From Agrococcus pavilionensis RW1 (lineage in GTDB: Bacteria; Actinomycetota; Actinomycetes; Actinomycetales; Microbacteriaceae): a stretch of 36,994 nucleotides of DNA. Below are positions 7,642 to 15,596 of the stretch, in pieces. The stretch's first letter is position 1; each line of letters begins with the position of its first letter. Both the position numbers and the translations under genes were made by a program. The DNA is taken from assembly GCF_000400485.1 (NCBI RefSeq), contig NZ_ASHR01000016.1:1-36994 (forward strand), in the 5' to 3' direction. The notes under the pieces are model-generated. The model was not told the origin of the DNA and did no database searches. It was given only the letters and a program-made list of their open reading frames with translations.

Positions 7642-10593
7642 ATGCCCGAAGCTCCCGTCGCCGACTGGGTGACGATCCCAGACCTCCACCGCGACCCGTT
7701 CCCGATCTACGAGCGCCTGCGCGCCGAGGGCGGCGTGCACTGGGTGCCCGCCGTCGGGCGCTACCTCGTCACCTCCTACGAGGCGGTGCACGAGACCGAG
7801 CTCGACCAGGAGGTGTTCTCGGCGAACGAGCGCGGCTCGCTGCAGATCCGCGCGATGGGCCACTCGATGCTGCGCCGCGACGACCCCGAGCACTACCTCG
7901 AGCGCAAGGCGTGGCAGCCCGCGCTGCGGCCCGGCGTCGTGCAGCGCGTCTGGCGCTCGACGTTCGAGCGGAACGCCGAGCGCTACCTCGACGAGCTCGT
8001 CGAGAAGGGGCCGGGCGCCGACCTCATCTGGGACTTCGCCGCCCCCTACGCCGCCGAGAGCCTGCGCGAGATCATCGGCCTCCACAGCGCTCGGCAGGAG
8101 GACCTGCAGCGCTGGTCGCAGACGCTCATCGACGCGACCGGCAACTACGCCGATGACCCCGAGGTGTGGGCAAAGGGGCTGCGCTCGTTCGACGAGGTCG
8201 ACGCGGCGCTCGACGAGGTGCTGCCGTGGCACGCGGCCAACCCGAACGAGTCGCTGCTGTCGCAGCTCCTGCGCATCCCCGACTACGAGATGCCGATCGA
8301 GCGCATCCGCGCCAACGTGAAGATGACGATCGGGGGCGGCCTCAACGAGCCGCGCGACGCGCTCGGGGTCGCCGCGTGGGCGCTCCTGACGCATCCTGAG
8401 CAGCGGCGCGCCGTCGAGGCCGACCCGTCGCTCTGGAACGCGGCGTTCGACGAGACGCTCCGCTGGGTCGCGCCGATCGGCCTCTACTCGCGGCAGGTCA
8501 CGCGCGACACCGAGCTCGCGGGCGTGCGGCTGCCGGCCGGCGCGCGCTTGGGCATCTGCATCCTCTCCGCCAACCGCGACGAGCGCGTGTGGGAGGACGC
8601 CGCGCGCTTCGACGTGCGCCGCGAGGTCAAGCCGCACCTCGCCTTCGGGAAGGGCGTGCACGTGTGCCTCGGCGCGTGGGTCGCGCGCTCGGAGGTCGCC
8701 GATGTCGCGCTGCCCATGCTCTTCGAGCGGCTGCGCGGGCTCGACGTCGTGCCCGACGCGCCCCCGACGATCGCCGGCTGGGTCTTCCGCGGCATGACGA
8801 GCCTCCCCGTGCGGTGGCGCTCGGTCGCCGAGCCCGCGACGGTCGTCGCCGCGCCGGCAGCCGCCGAGCAGGCCGCGCCGCGCATCGCGATCGTCGGCGC
8901 CGGGCCCGCAGGCTGCTTCACCGCTCAGGCGCTCCGCCGCCGCTTCCCGGCGGCGGAGCTCGAGGTGCTCGACGGGCTGCCGGTGCCGTACGGGCTCGTG
9001 CGCTCCGGCGTCGCCGCCGACCACCCCGGCACGAAGTCGGTCGCGCGGCAGTTCGACCGGCTCTTCCAGCACGAGCGCGTGCGGTTCCGCGGCAACGTGC
9101 GCGTCGGCGTCGACGTGCCGCTCGACGCGCTCCGAGGCGCCTACGACGCCGTCGTGCTCGCGACCGGCATGCGCGCCGATCGGCCGCTCGACGTGCCGGG
9201 CGACGCGCTCGAGGGCGTCCACGGCGCCGGCCGCATCACGCGGCTGCTCAACGCGCACGCCGACGAGGGCGAGGCGCCGTCACTCGGCGAGCGCGTCGTG
9301 GTCGTCGGCCACGGCAACGTCGCGATGGACGTCGTGCGCCTGCTCGCGCGCGACGCCGAGGGACTCGGCGGCACCGACGTCGACGACGAGGCGCACGAGC
9401 GGCTCGCCGGTGCCGTGCGCACGATCCACGTCGTCGGCCGCAGCGCCCCGAGCGCCGCGCGCTTCGACCCGGTCATGGTGCGCGAGCTCGCGGGCCTGCC
9501 GGGCGTTGCGCATCGCGTGCACGGCGCCGGGCTCGAGGGCATCGAGCCGGGCAAGGACGCGCGGGCGGATGCGGTGCGGGGTCTGGTCGCGGAGCCCTCC
9601 TCCCAGCCGCGCGTCGAGGTGCACTGGTGGTTCGGGCTCTCGCCCGCGCGCATCGAGGGCGACGGCCGGGTCGAGCGGGCCGTCTTCCGCGGTGCCGACG
9701 GCGAGGTCGAGCTCGGGGCCGACGCGATCGTGACGGCCGTCGGCTTCGCCGCCGACGACGAGTGCCTCGTCGAACCGGGCGCGCACGCGAGCGGCCGGGT
9801 CGAGCCGGGCCTCTACACCGCCGGCTGGCTGCGGCGCGGGCCGCGCGGCACGATCCCCGACCAGCGCACCGACGCGCGAGAGCTCGCGCGCCTCATCGCC
9901 GACGACCTCGAGGCCGGCGCCATCGGGGCGGGCCGCGACGGGCTGCCGCCGGTCGAGGGGGAGACCGACTTCGAGGGCTGGCGGCGCATCGACGTGCGCG
10001 AGCAGCTCGGCGCGGCGCCCGGGCGCTCGCGGTCGAAGCTGCGCTCGCGCGCCGCGCTGCTCGAGGCTGCGCGCGACGCGACGATCCCGCTGCCGGAGGT
10101 CGAGCGCCTCGAGACCGCGACCGAGGGGGCGGGGCTGCCGGTGACGGTGCTGTTCGGCACCGAGTCGGGCGGCGCCGAGCTCGTCGCCGACGAGCTGCGG
10201 CGCGGCCTCGCGGGCCGGGCGGCGGTCGAGGTCGTCGACATCGCCGACGCCGCGCCGGGCGACCTCGATGCGAGCCGCCTCCACCTGCTCGTCTGCTCGA
10301 CGTACGGCGACGGCGAGGTGCCGACGAGCGCCCGGCCGTTCCTCCGCGCGCTCGTCGAGGAGCGCCCCGATCTCCGCGGCGTGCGCTTCGCGGCCTTCGG
10401 GATGGGCGACCGCAGCTACGCGAAGACGTACTCGCGCGGCAGCGAGCTCGTCGCCGAGGCGCTCGCGGCGTGCGGCGCCGAGCGCGTCGGCGAGTACGGG
10501 CGGCACGATGCCGGCGGGCCCGTGCCCGCGACCGAGGCTGCGCTCGAGTGGGCCGAGGGGGTGCTCGCCGAGGCGGCCGCGCCGGTCGCCTGA
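7642..10593 (+). CDS. cytochrome P450 - adrenodoxin-reductase-like - flavodoxin fusion
   Basis: A 983-residue protein with three redox modules. Residues 1 to about 400 are a soluble bacterial P450: ExxR at Glu271-Arg274 and haem loop FGKGVHVCLG with thiolate Cys342. The I-helix reads GGGLNEPRD (231-239), without the usual acid-Thr pair. An Ala/Pro/Glu linker leads to residues about 413-765, an FprA/adrenodoxin-reductase-type FAD enzyme: VGAGPAGC (418-425), NADPH loop VVGHGNVAMD (554-563) and GWLRRGPRGTIPD near its end. Residues about 833-983 are a flavodoxin: phosphate loop GTESGG (839-844), STYGDGEVP, and FGMGDRSY. Electrons should pass NADPH to FAD to FMN to haem within one chain. The ATG at 7642 is chosen because GAGGA lies 8 nt upstream; an open frame extends to 7567. 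Cytoplasmic. Substrate unknown. Confidence 0.93.
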   Translation: MPEAPVADWVTIPDLHRDPFPIYERLRAEGGVHWVPAVGRYLVTSYEAVHETELDQEVFSANERGSLQIRAMGHSMLRRDDPEHYLERKAWQPALRPGVVQRVWRSTFERNAERYLDELVEKGPGADLIWDFAAPYAAESLREIIGLHSARQEDLQRWSQTLIDATGNYADDPEVWAKGLRSFDEVDAALDEVLPWHAANPNESLLSQLLRIPDYEMPIERIRANVKMTIGGGLNEPRDALGVAAWALLTHPEQRRAVEADPSLWNAAFDETLRWVAPIGLYSRQVTRDTELAGVRLPAGARLGICILSANRDERVWEDAARFDVRREVKPHLAFGKGVHVCLGAWVARSEVADVALPMLFERLRGLDVVPDAPPTIAGWVFRGMTSLPVRWRSVAEPATVVAAPAAAEQAAPRIAIVGAGPAGCFTAQALRRRFPAAELEVLDGLPVPYGLVRSGVAADHPGTKSVARQFDRLFQHERVRFRGNVRVGVDVPLDALRGAYDAVVLATGMRADRPLDVPGDALEGVHGAGRITRLLNAHADEGEAPSLGERVVVVGHGNVAMDVVRLLARDAEGLGGTDVDDEAHERLAGAVRTIHVVGRSAPSAARFDPVMVRELAGLPGVAHRVHGAGLEGIEPGKDARADAVRGLVAEPSSQPRVEVHWWFGLSPARIEGDGRVERAVFRGADGEVELGADAIVTAVGFAADDECLVEPGAHASGRVEPGLYTAGWLRRGPRGTIPDQRTDARELARLIADDLEAGAIGAGRDGLPPVEGETDFEGWRRIDVREQLGAAPGRSRSKLRSRAALLEAARDATIPLPEVERLETATEGAGLPVTVLFGTESGGAELVADELRRGLAGRAAVEVVDIADAAPGDLDASRLHLLVCSTYGDGEVPTSARPFLRALVEERPDLRGVRFAAFGMGDRSYAKTYSRGSELVAEALAACGAERVGEYGRHDAGGPVPATEAALEWAEGVLAEAAAPVA

Positions 10594-10612
10594 CGCGCCG
10601 GCCGAGCCGTCG

Positions 10613-11809
10613 TCAGTCCTCCTGCGGCGGCAGCGGCACCTTCGGCAGCTTCTTGACCCGCGCCCGGCGCTTCGGCCGCGCCGGGATCATCGAGCGCATC
10701 TCCTCGAGCCGGCCGAAGCACAGCAGCCGGTCCTCGGCGTGCAGCACCTCGGTGCCCTTCGGGTTCGGGATGACGGTCGTGCCGCGGTGCAGCGTCAGCA
10801 CCGTGATGTCGCGCTCGCGGAGCCCCGACGCGTCGAGCGGCTTGCCGACGAGGTCGGCGTCGCCGTGCACCACGAGCTCGGCGACGCCGAAGCCCGTCGA
10901 GACGGCGAGCCGCTCGCGCACGTCGATCTGCGGGAACGCGACCTGGTTGTCGATGTAGTCGATGATCGCGCCCGCGACGTCGAGCCGCGTCGCGCGCTCG
11001 ATGCCCTCGAGCCCGGGGGAGGAGTTGACCTCCATCACCTGCGGGCCGTCGTTGCCCTCGAGCATGTCGACGCCCGCGACCTTGAGGCCCATGATCTGCG
11101 CGGCGCGCACCGCGACGCGCTCGAAGTCGGGGTCGAGCGTCACCGGCTCGACGCTGCCGCCGCGGTGCACGTTCGAGCGGAACTCGTCGCCCTGGGCGCT
11201 GCGCCGCATCGCGGCGACGACGCGGTCGCCGACGACGAGCGCGCGGATGTCGCGGCCCTTGCTCTCGGCGACGAAGCGCTGGATGAGCACTTGCTGCTTG
11301 GTGCTCTGCAGCGTCTCGATGATCGCCTCGGCGACCTTGATCGTGGGCGCGAGGATGACGCCGATGCCCTGCGTGCCCTCGAGGAGCTTCAGCACGACCG
11401 GTGCGCCGCCGACGCGCTCGATCGCGGGGATCACGTCGGCGCGGTCGCGCACGAACGTCGTGGGAGGCATCCCGATGTCGTGCCTCGCGAGGATCTGCGT
11501 CGCCCGCAGCTTGTCGCGCGAGTTGGCGATGCCGTTCGCGGTGTTGGGTGTGTAGACGTCCATCTGCTCGAACTGCCGCACCACCGCGGTGCCGAAGTAG
11601 GTGATCGAGTTGCCGATGCGCGGCAGGATCGCGTCGTAGTCGGTGAGCTGCCGGCCGCGGAACTGCAGGTCGGGCGCCTCGCCCGAGAGGTCGATCGCGA
11701 AGCGCAGGGTGTTGAGCACCTTGACGTCGTGGCCGCGCTCGGCGGCCGCGGCGCGGAGCCTGCGGGTGCTGTAGGCGCGCGGAGCGCGCGAGAGGATGGC
11801 GAGCCTCAT
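10613..11809 (-). CDS. rimK: RimK-type alpha-L-glutamate ligase with C-terminal RCK_C domain
   Basis: 398 residues. Residues 1 to about 290 are the ATP-grasp ligase of the RimK family, which adds glutamates to ribosomal protein S6 or other C-termini: VVLKLLEGTQGIGV (138-151) for ATP, and EVNSSPGLEGIE (260-271) for Mg. E. coli RimK ends at about 300 residues. Here residues about 305-376 form an extra domain, GVAELVVHGDADLVGKPL to RLLCFGRLEEM, that looks like TrkA/RCK_C, the regulatory module of K+ channels. A basic tail, RPKRRARVKKLPK, follows. It is divergent from the retropepsin and deacylase genes (37 nt gap). The target protein is inferred from family only. Confidence 0.85.
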   Translation of the reverse strand: MRLAILSRAPRAYSTRRLRAAAAERGHDVKVLNTLRFAIDLSGEAPDLQFRGRQLTDYDAILPRIGNSITYFGTAVVRQFEQMDVYTPNTANGIANSRDKLRATQILARHDIGMPPTTFVRDRADVIPAIERVGGAPVVLKLLEGTQGIGVILAPTIKVAEAIIETLQSTKQQVLIQRFVAESKGRDIRALVVGDRVVAAMRRSAQGDEFRSNVHRGGSVEPVTLDPDFERVAVRAAQIMGLKVAGVDMLEGNDGPQVMEVNSSPGLEGIERATRLDVAGAIIDYIDNQVAFPQIDVRERLAVSTGFGVAELVVHGDADLVGKPLDASGLRERDITVLTLHRGTTVIPNPKGTEVLHAEDRLLCFGRLEEMRSMIPARPKRRARVKKLPKVPLPPQED

Positions 11810-11846
11810 GCGAGGTCGACCTGCCTTCCTGCTTGGATGGGGGCCT

Positions 11847-12335
11847 ATGGGCGATGACCATCCTCGCAGGCCTGCGATCGCCGGTTGGCGCGAATGGGTC
11901 GGCCTGCCGCACCTCGGCGTGCCGCACGTGAAGGCCAAGCTCGACACCGGCGCGCGCACGAGCGCCCTGCACGCGTTCGACATCGTCGAGTCGACGCGCG
12001 ACGGCGCCGACTGGGTGCGCTTCTCGGTGCACCCGTGGCAGCGCTCGGCTGCCGATGCCGTCGTCGTCGAGGTGCCCGTGCACGACCGCCGGCTCGTCCG
12101 CTCCTCGACGGGTCACGAGCAGGAGCGCATCGTCATCCGCACGGCGCTCGCGCTGCTCGGGCGCGAGGTGCTCACCGAGGTGACGCTCGCGCGCCGCGAC
12201 GAGATGGGCTTCCGGCTGCTCGTCGGGCGCGAGGCGCTCCGCCAGGGGTTCGCGGTCGACTCGGCGCGCTCGTACCTCGGCGGCCGTCCCGCGCGCACCG
12301 TGCGGCTCAAGAACCGGGGCCGCGCCGGTGCGTGA
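11847..12335 (+). CDS. retropepsin-like 'ATP-dependent zinc protease' family protein (RimB-like)
   Basis: 162 residues. The start matches the family closely: AGWREWVGLPHLGVPHVKAK followed by LDTGARTSALHAFD, where Asp33-Thr-Gly is the aspartic-protease-like signature of these single-domain retropepsin folds. In Pseudomonas a member (RimB) is encoded with RimK and affects the glutamylated target. It is divergent from the rimK-like gene and overlaps the following deacylase gene by 8 nt. The ATG at 11847 is used; a longer frame from 11796 would overlap the rimK start. Whether it cleaves glutamate tails here is inferred from the pairing. Confidence 0.82.
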   Translation: MGDDHPRRPAIAGWREWVGLPHLGVPHVKAKLDTGARTSALHAFDIVESTRDGADWVRFSVHPWQRSAADAVVVEVPVHDRRLVRSSTGHEQERIVIRTALALLGREVLTEVTLARRDEMGFRLLVGREALRQGFAVDSARSYLGGRPARTVRLKNRGRAGA

Positions 12336-13287
12336 GTCGTTCGCGATCGGCGGCGTGCGCGTGCGCGCCGGCCAGGCGAAGGGCGTCGAGCTGCCGATCG
12401 CCCGGCTCGTGACGGGCGGCGACGTCTCGCTCCCCGTGCGCGTGCTGCACGGCCGCGAGGAGGGGCCGGTCGTCTGGATCGACGCCGCCATCCACGGCGA
12501 CGAGGTCGTGGGCGTCGAGGTCATCCGGCAGGTGCTCGCGCAGGTGTCGCCCGAGCGGCTCCGCGGCACCCTCATCGCCGTGCCGGTCGTCAACGTGCTC
12601 GGGTTCCTGAACGGCGACCGCTACCTGCCCGATCGCCGCGACCTCAACCGCTCGTTCCCCGGCTCGGCGCGCGGCTCGCTCGCGAGCCGCATCGCCCACC
12701 TGCTCATGACCGAGGTCGTCGCGCGCTGCGACGTCGGCATCGACCTCCACACGGGCTCCGACCGGCGCGACAACCTGCCGCAGATCCGCGCCGACCTCGA
12801 CGACCCCGAGACGCGCCGGCTCGCTGCCGCGTTCGGTGCTCCCGTCATGCTGCACGCGAAGCTGCGCGACGGCTCGCTCCGCCAGGCCGCGCGCGAGGCG
12901 GGCGCGATCGCGCTGCTCTACGAGGCGGGCGAGGCGCTGCGGCTCGAGCAGGAGCCGATCGAGGTGGGCGTCGCGGGCGTGCTGCGCGTGCTCGCCGCGC
13001 TCGGGATGCTCGACGACGACGAGGCGGCGGATGCGTCGATCGAGTGCCGCGCGAGCGGCTGGGTGCGCGCTCGCGGCACCGGGATCCTGCACCTCGACGT
13101 CGAGCTCGGCGACCGGGTCGAGTCGGGCGCGCGGCTCGGCCGGGTGGCGGATGCGCTCGGCACGGGCGGCCGGATCGTGCGCGCCGACCGCGCCGGCATC
13201 GTCATCGGCCTCACCCGCGCGCCGATCGTGCACGCGGGCGACGCGGTCGCGCACCTCGCGGAGCCTGAAGGATCTTCAACCGGATAG
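12328..13287 (+). CDS. succinylglutamate desuccinylase/aspartoacylase family zinc hydrolase
   Basis: 319 residues with an M14-like zinc carboxypeptidase fold of the AstE/AspA group. Zn ligands His56 and Glu59 sit in AAIHGDEVVG, the third His in VGIDLHTGS, and substrate-binding Arg/Asn in DRRDLNRSFPG. A beta-rich C-terminal part (about 235-315, ASGWVRARGTGILHLDVELG) resembles the barrel of this family. The GTG start at 12328 overlaps the stop of the retropepsin gene. No arginine succinyltransferase pathway genes are near, so true succinylglutamate hydrolysis is unlikely. Grouping with RimK suggests removal of an acyl or glutamyl group from a RimK product, which is inference. Confidence 0.85.
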   Translation: MRESFAIGGVRVRAGQAKGVELPIARLVTGGDVSLPVRVLHGREEGPVVWIDAAIHGDEVVGVEVIRQVLAQVSPERLRGTLIAVPVVNVLGFLNGDRYLPDRRDLNRSFPGSARGSLASRIAHLLMTEVVARCDVGIDLHTGSDRRDNLPQIRADLDDPETRRLAAAFGAPVMLHAKLRDGSLRQAAREAGAIALLYEAGEALRLEQEPIEVGVAGVLRVLAALGMLDDDEAADASIECRASGWVRARGTGILHLDVELGDRVESGARLGRVADALGTGGRIVRADRAGIVIGLTRAPIVHAGDAVAHLAEPEGSSTG

Positions 13288-13336
13288 TCGGGCGGGCGAG
13301 CCGAATGCTGTCGCGCCCTGTCGGCTGTCCGGTTGA
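13276..13336. repeat. 12-bp inverted repeat around the deacylase stop codon
   Basis: TCAACCGGATAG (13276-13287) and CTGTCCGGTTGA (13325-13336) pair at 11 of 12 positions, with a possible G-U at the other. The left arm contains the TAG stop of the preceding gene. A 37-nt loop makes it a weak terminator. The rest of 13288-13405 holds no gene that I can see. Confidence 0.4.
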
Positions 13337-13405
13337 GCCGGGCTCAGCTGGTGGCGCAGCGCCGGCGGTCGGCGCGAACGGCAGCGCGGCGCCGGTCGAG
13401 CGGCG

Positions 13406-14158
13406 CTAGGCCAGCAGTGCGGTCGTGCCCGTCACGATGAGCGCGAGGCCGCCCGCGAGCGAGAGGGCGATGATCGACCACTTGACGACGGTGCGGTTCA
13501 CGAGGTGCGCGAGCCGGTTGCCGAGCAGCACGCCCGCGACGACCGGGACCACGATGAGCGCCCATCCCCACCAGGGCCACTCGGGAGCGCCCTCGGGGGC
13601 GACGACCGGGCGGATCGCGACGATCACGCCGCTCACGATCACCCAGAACGGCTGCATCGTCGCGACGAACGTGCGGTCCTGCCAGCCCGAGAGCAGCGTG
13701 TAGATGCCGAGCGCGGGCGCGCCCATGCCGACGCTCGCGTTGAGCACGCCGATCGTCGCCCCCGCGGCGACGCGCAGCGGCGGGCCGTCGAGCGCCCGCG
13801 CGCTGCTCGTGAAGGCGACCGAGACGACCACCCCGACGACCGCGATGACGCCGACGACGATGCGCAGCGCATCCGTGTCCGCACCCCTCGCGAGCAGCAG
13901 CCCCGGCACCATCATCGCGACCGCGGGGACGGCGAGCCACGCGAGCCGCCGCCAGTCGATGTCGCGCCAGACGCTCGGGAGGATCACGAGGCACGCGAGC
14001 GCGCCGTAGAGGTTGACGACGAGCACCGCCGCGAGCGGGCCCGCCACGAGCGCGACCGCCGGCGTGACGACGAGCCCCCAGCCCATCCCGATCATGCGCT
14101 GCCCCGCCGCGCCGATGAAGACGGCGACGGCCGCGACGGCGAGGGAGAGGAGGTCCAC
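13406..14158 (-). CDS. TauE/SafE family permease, copy A
   Basis: 250 residues, about eight hydrophobic segments, no soluble domain. Members export or import sulfite, sulfoacetate, thiosulfate or related anions. It is clearly paralogous to the permease at 15593-16354: both have WRxxDWRRLxWLxxPAV, LRIxVGxxAxxGVxxSVxFT and TMQPFWV in the same order. The GTG at 14158 is preceded by TACGCT and 7 nt, so translation may be leaderless. It lies 18 nt after the MerR gene on the same strand. A sulfur-anion substrate is the family guess; the sequence does not show it. Confidence 0.85.
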   Translation of the reverse strand: MDLLSLAVAAVAVFIGAAGQRMIGMGWGLVVTPAVALVAGPLAAVLVVNLYGALACLVILPSVWRDIDWRRLAWLAVPAVAMMVPGLLLARGADTDALRIVVGVIAVVGVVVSVAFTSSARALDGPPLRVAAGATIGVLNASVGMGAPALGIYTLLSGWQDRTFVATMQPFWVIVSGVIVAIRPVVAPEGAPEWPWWGWALIVVPVVAGVLLGNRLAHLVNRTVVKWSIIALSLAGGLALIVTGTTALLA

Positions 14159-14165
14159 GGCCGTC

Positions 14166-14171
14166 AGCGTA
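14166..14171 (-). promoter_or_regulatory. putative -10 of permease A, leaderless
   Basis: TACGCT on the minus strand, 7 nt before the GTG at 14158. It fits the TANNNT-N6-8-start pattern repeated elsewhere in the window. Confidence 0.4.
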
Positions 14172-14176
14172 GGTGC

Positions 14177-14611
14177 TCAGGGGGATGCGCGACGGTGCAG
14201 GCGCGCCGAGTGCGCGATCGGCTGCGGCTCGGCGGTGATGAGGTCGCGGAAGCCCGGGCACCGGGCGAAGTCGCTGTGGGTGCACGACTGGAGGTGGCGG
14301 ATGACGGCGAGCGCGGCCTCGAGCTCCGCCTGCTGGCGCTCGAGCCGGGTGACGTGGTCGGCGAGCAGCGCGTGCCGCTCGGCGGCGCTCTCGGTCGCGA
14401 GCACGGAGCGGATGGTGGCGAGCGACATGCCCGCGTCCTGTGCGCGCAGGATCGTGCCGATGCGCGTGCGCGCGCTCTCGTCGTAGCGGCGCTTGCCGCC
14501 CACGCGCGTCGTGGGCTCGAGCACGCCCTCGGCCTCCCAGTGGCGCAGCACGTGCGGGGCGAGGGAGAACTCGGCGGCGAGCTCGCCGATCGACAGCAGA
14601 CTTGACCTCAT
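14177..14611 (-). CDS. MerR-family transcriptional regulator
   Basis: 144 residues. The N-terminal MerR helix-turn-helix and wing are visible: LLSIGELAAEFSLAPHVLRHWEAEG then KRRYDESARTRI. A long helix of the dimerisation coiled coil follows (about 80-108). The C-terminal segment CTHSDFARCPGFRDL has two cysteines nine residues apart, a possible metal or thiol sensor. The ATG at 14611 lies inside a 24-bp near-palindrome, so the protein probably controls itself and the divergent flavoprotein. The signal is unknown; redox or sulfur stress would fit the neighbours. Confidence 0.88.
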   Translation of the reverse strand: MRSSLLSIGELAAEFSLAPHVLRHWEAEGVLEPTTRVGGKRRYDESARTRIGTILRAQDAGMSLATIRSVLATESAAERHALLADHVTRLERQQAELEAALAVIRHLQSCTHSDFARCPGFRDLITAEPQPIAHSARLHRRASP

Positions 14612-14632
14612 GTCGACATGAAGTCACATGCT
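14602..14632 (+). promoter_or_regulatory. MerR-type operator in a 19-bp promoter spacer
   Basis: TTGACC (14602-14607) and CATGCT (14627-14632) are 19 bp apart, the over-long spacer typical of MerR-activated promoters. Positions 14603-14626 form a 24-bp palindrome centred on GTCGAC with one mismatched pair. The flavoprotein ATG at 14640 follows the -10 by 7 nt, so its mRNA may lack a leader. Confidence 0.65.
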
Positions 14633-14639
14633 GGTGCGC

Positions 14640-15566
14640 ATGGCAACGCTCGACCTCGTCCAGGACCCTTCGCGAGCCGGCTCCGAGCCGCTCGACTGCA
14701 TCGTCGTCGGCGGCGGCCCCGCGGGGCTGCAGGCCGCGCTCACGCTCGCGCGGGTGCACCGCTCCGTCGCGCTCGTCGACGCCGGTCCGGGTCGCAACGC
14801 ATCCGCCGCACACATGCACAACGTCGTCTCGCGCGACGGGACGCCGCCCGCGGAGTTCCGCGCCGTCGCGCGCGAGCAGCTCGCCGGCTACGCGACCGTG
14901 CGGCTCGTCGACGGCCGGGTCGCCGCCGCCGAGGTCGGGGACGGCGCCGTTGCGGTCGAGCTCGCCAGCGGGGAGCGGCTCGAGGCGCGCTTCCTGCTGC
15001 TCGCGACGGGCGTCGCCGACGTGCCGCTGCCGCTCGGTCTCGCGCGGCACTGGGGCGGCCAGGTCGCCCACTGCCCGTTCTGCCATGGCCACGAGCTCGG
15101 TGCCCGCGTGGTCGTGCTCGGCGGCGAGCCGCAGCGCGAGCACGTCGCGCGCATCATGGCGGGCGTCGCCGAGCGCGTGACGTGGCTCACCGACGGGCTG
15201 CCCGTCGACCCGGAGGCGCGAGCGGCGCTCGCGGCCCGCGGCATCGAGGTCGACGAGCGGCGCGCGACCGGTGTCGTCGAGGACGGCGGCCGGCTGACGG
15301 CGATCGACCTCGAGGACGGCACGGCGCTGCCGTGCACCGGTGTGCTCGCGGGCGGCGACTTCCGGCAGGGCTCGGCCCTGCCCGAGGCGCTCGGCTGCGC
15401 CATGCGGCCCGACGGCACGATCGAGGTCGACATGCTCGGCCGCACGAGCGTGCCGCGCGTGCTCGCCGCGGGTGACGCGGCGCTCTCCGGCGGGCACTCC
15501 GTCATCGCGGCCGCGGCGGCCGGCCAGCTCGCGGCCGCGGGGATCGTGCGGGAGCTCATCGCGTGA
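14640..15566 (+). CDS. thioredoxin-reductase-like FAD-dependent oxidoreductase
   Basis: 308 residues. The FAD motif CIVVGGGPAGLQAALTLARV is at about 20-39, the redox-type CPFC in VAHCPFCHGHE is in the middle, and the second flavin motif VPRVLAAGDAALSGG is near the C-terminus. The expected NAD(P) loop reads VVLGGEPQREHVA and is degenerate compared with GxGxxA. It belongs to the low-molecular-weight TrxR-like group often annotated 'NAD(P)/FAD-dependent oxidoreductase'. It is divergent from the MerR gene and placed between two sulfur-anion-type permeases. Probable role is reduction of a thiol or disulfide substrate under MerR control; no thioredoxin is encoded nearby. Confidence 0.85.
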   Translation: MATLDLVQDPSRAGSEPLDCIVVGGGPAGLQAALTLARVHRSVALVDAGPGRNASAAHMHNVVSRDGTPPAEFRAVAREQLAGYATVRLVDGRVAAAEVGDGAVAVELASGERLEARFLLLATGVADVPLPLGLARHWGGQVAHCPFCHGHELGARVVVLGGEPQREHVARIMAGVAERVTWLTDGLPVDPEARAALAARGIEVDERRATGVVEDGGRLTAIDLEDGTALPCTGVLAGGDFRQGSALPEALGCAMRPDGTIEVDMLGRTSVPRVLAAGDAALSGGHSVIAAAAAGQLAAAGIVRELIA

Positions 15567-15596
15567 GCCCCGCGACGGCGAGGCCGCGGGGTTCAC
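15563..15596. terminator. hairpin across two convergent stop codons
   Basis: GTGAGCCCCGCG (15563-15574) pairs with CGCGGGGTTCAC (15585-15596) with one G-U, loop of 10 nt. It includes the stop of the flavoprotein and the stop of permease B, so it can act on both strands. Confidence 0.65.

Noticed and set aside
9280-10506. 408-codon open frame antisense to the P450 fusion
   Set aside because: Repetitive Ala/Arg/Glu translation typical of shadows; the plus strand carries the intact reductase and flavodoxin motifs.
10590-10616. CTGACG...CGTCAG inverted repeat between the P450 and rimK stops
   Set aside because: Only 6 bp with a 15-nt loop; too weak to call a terminator in this base composition.
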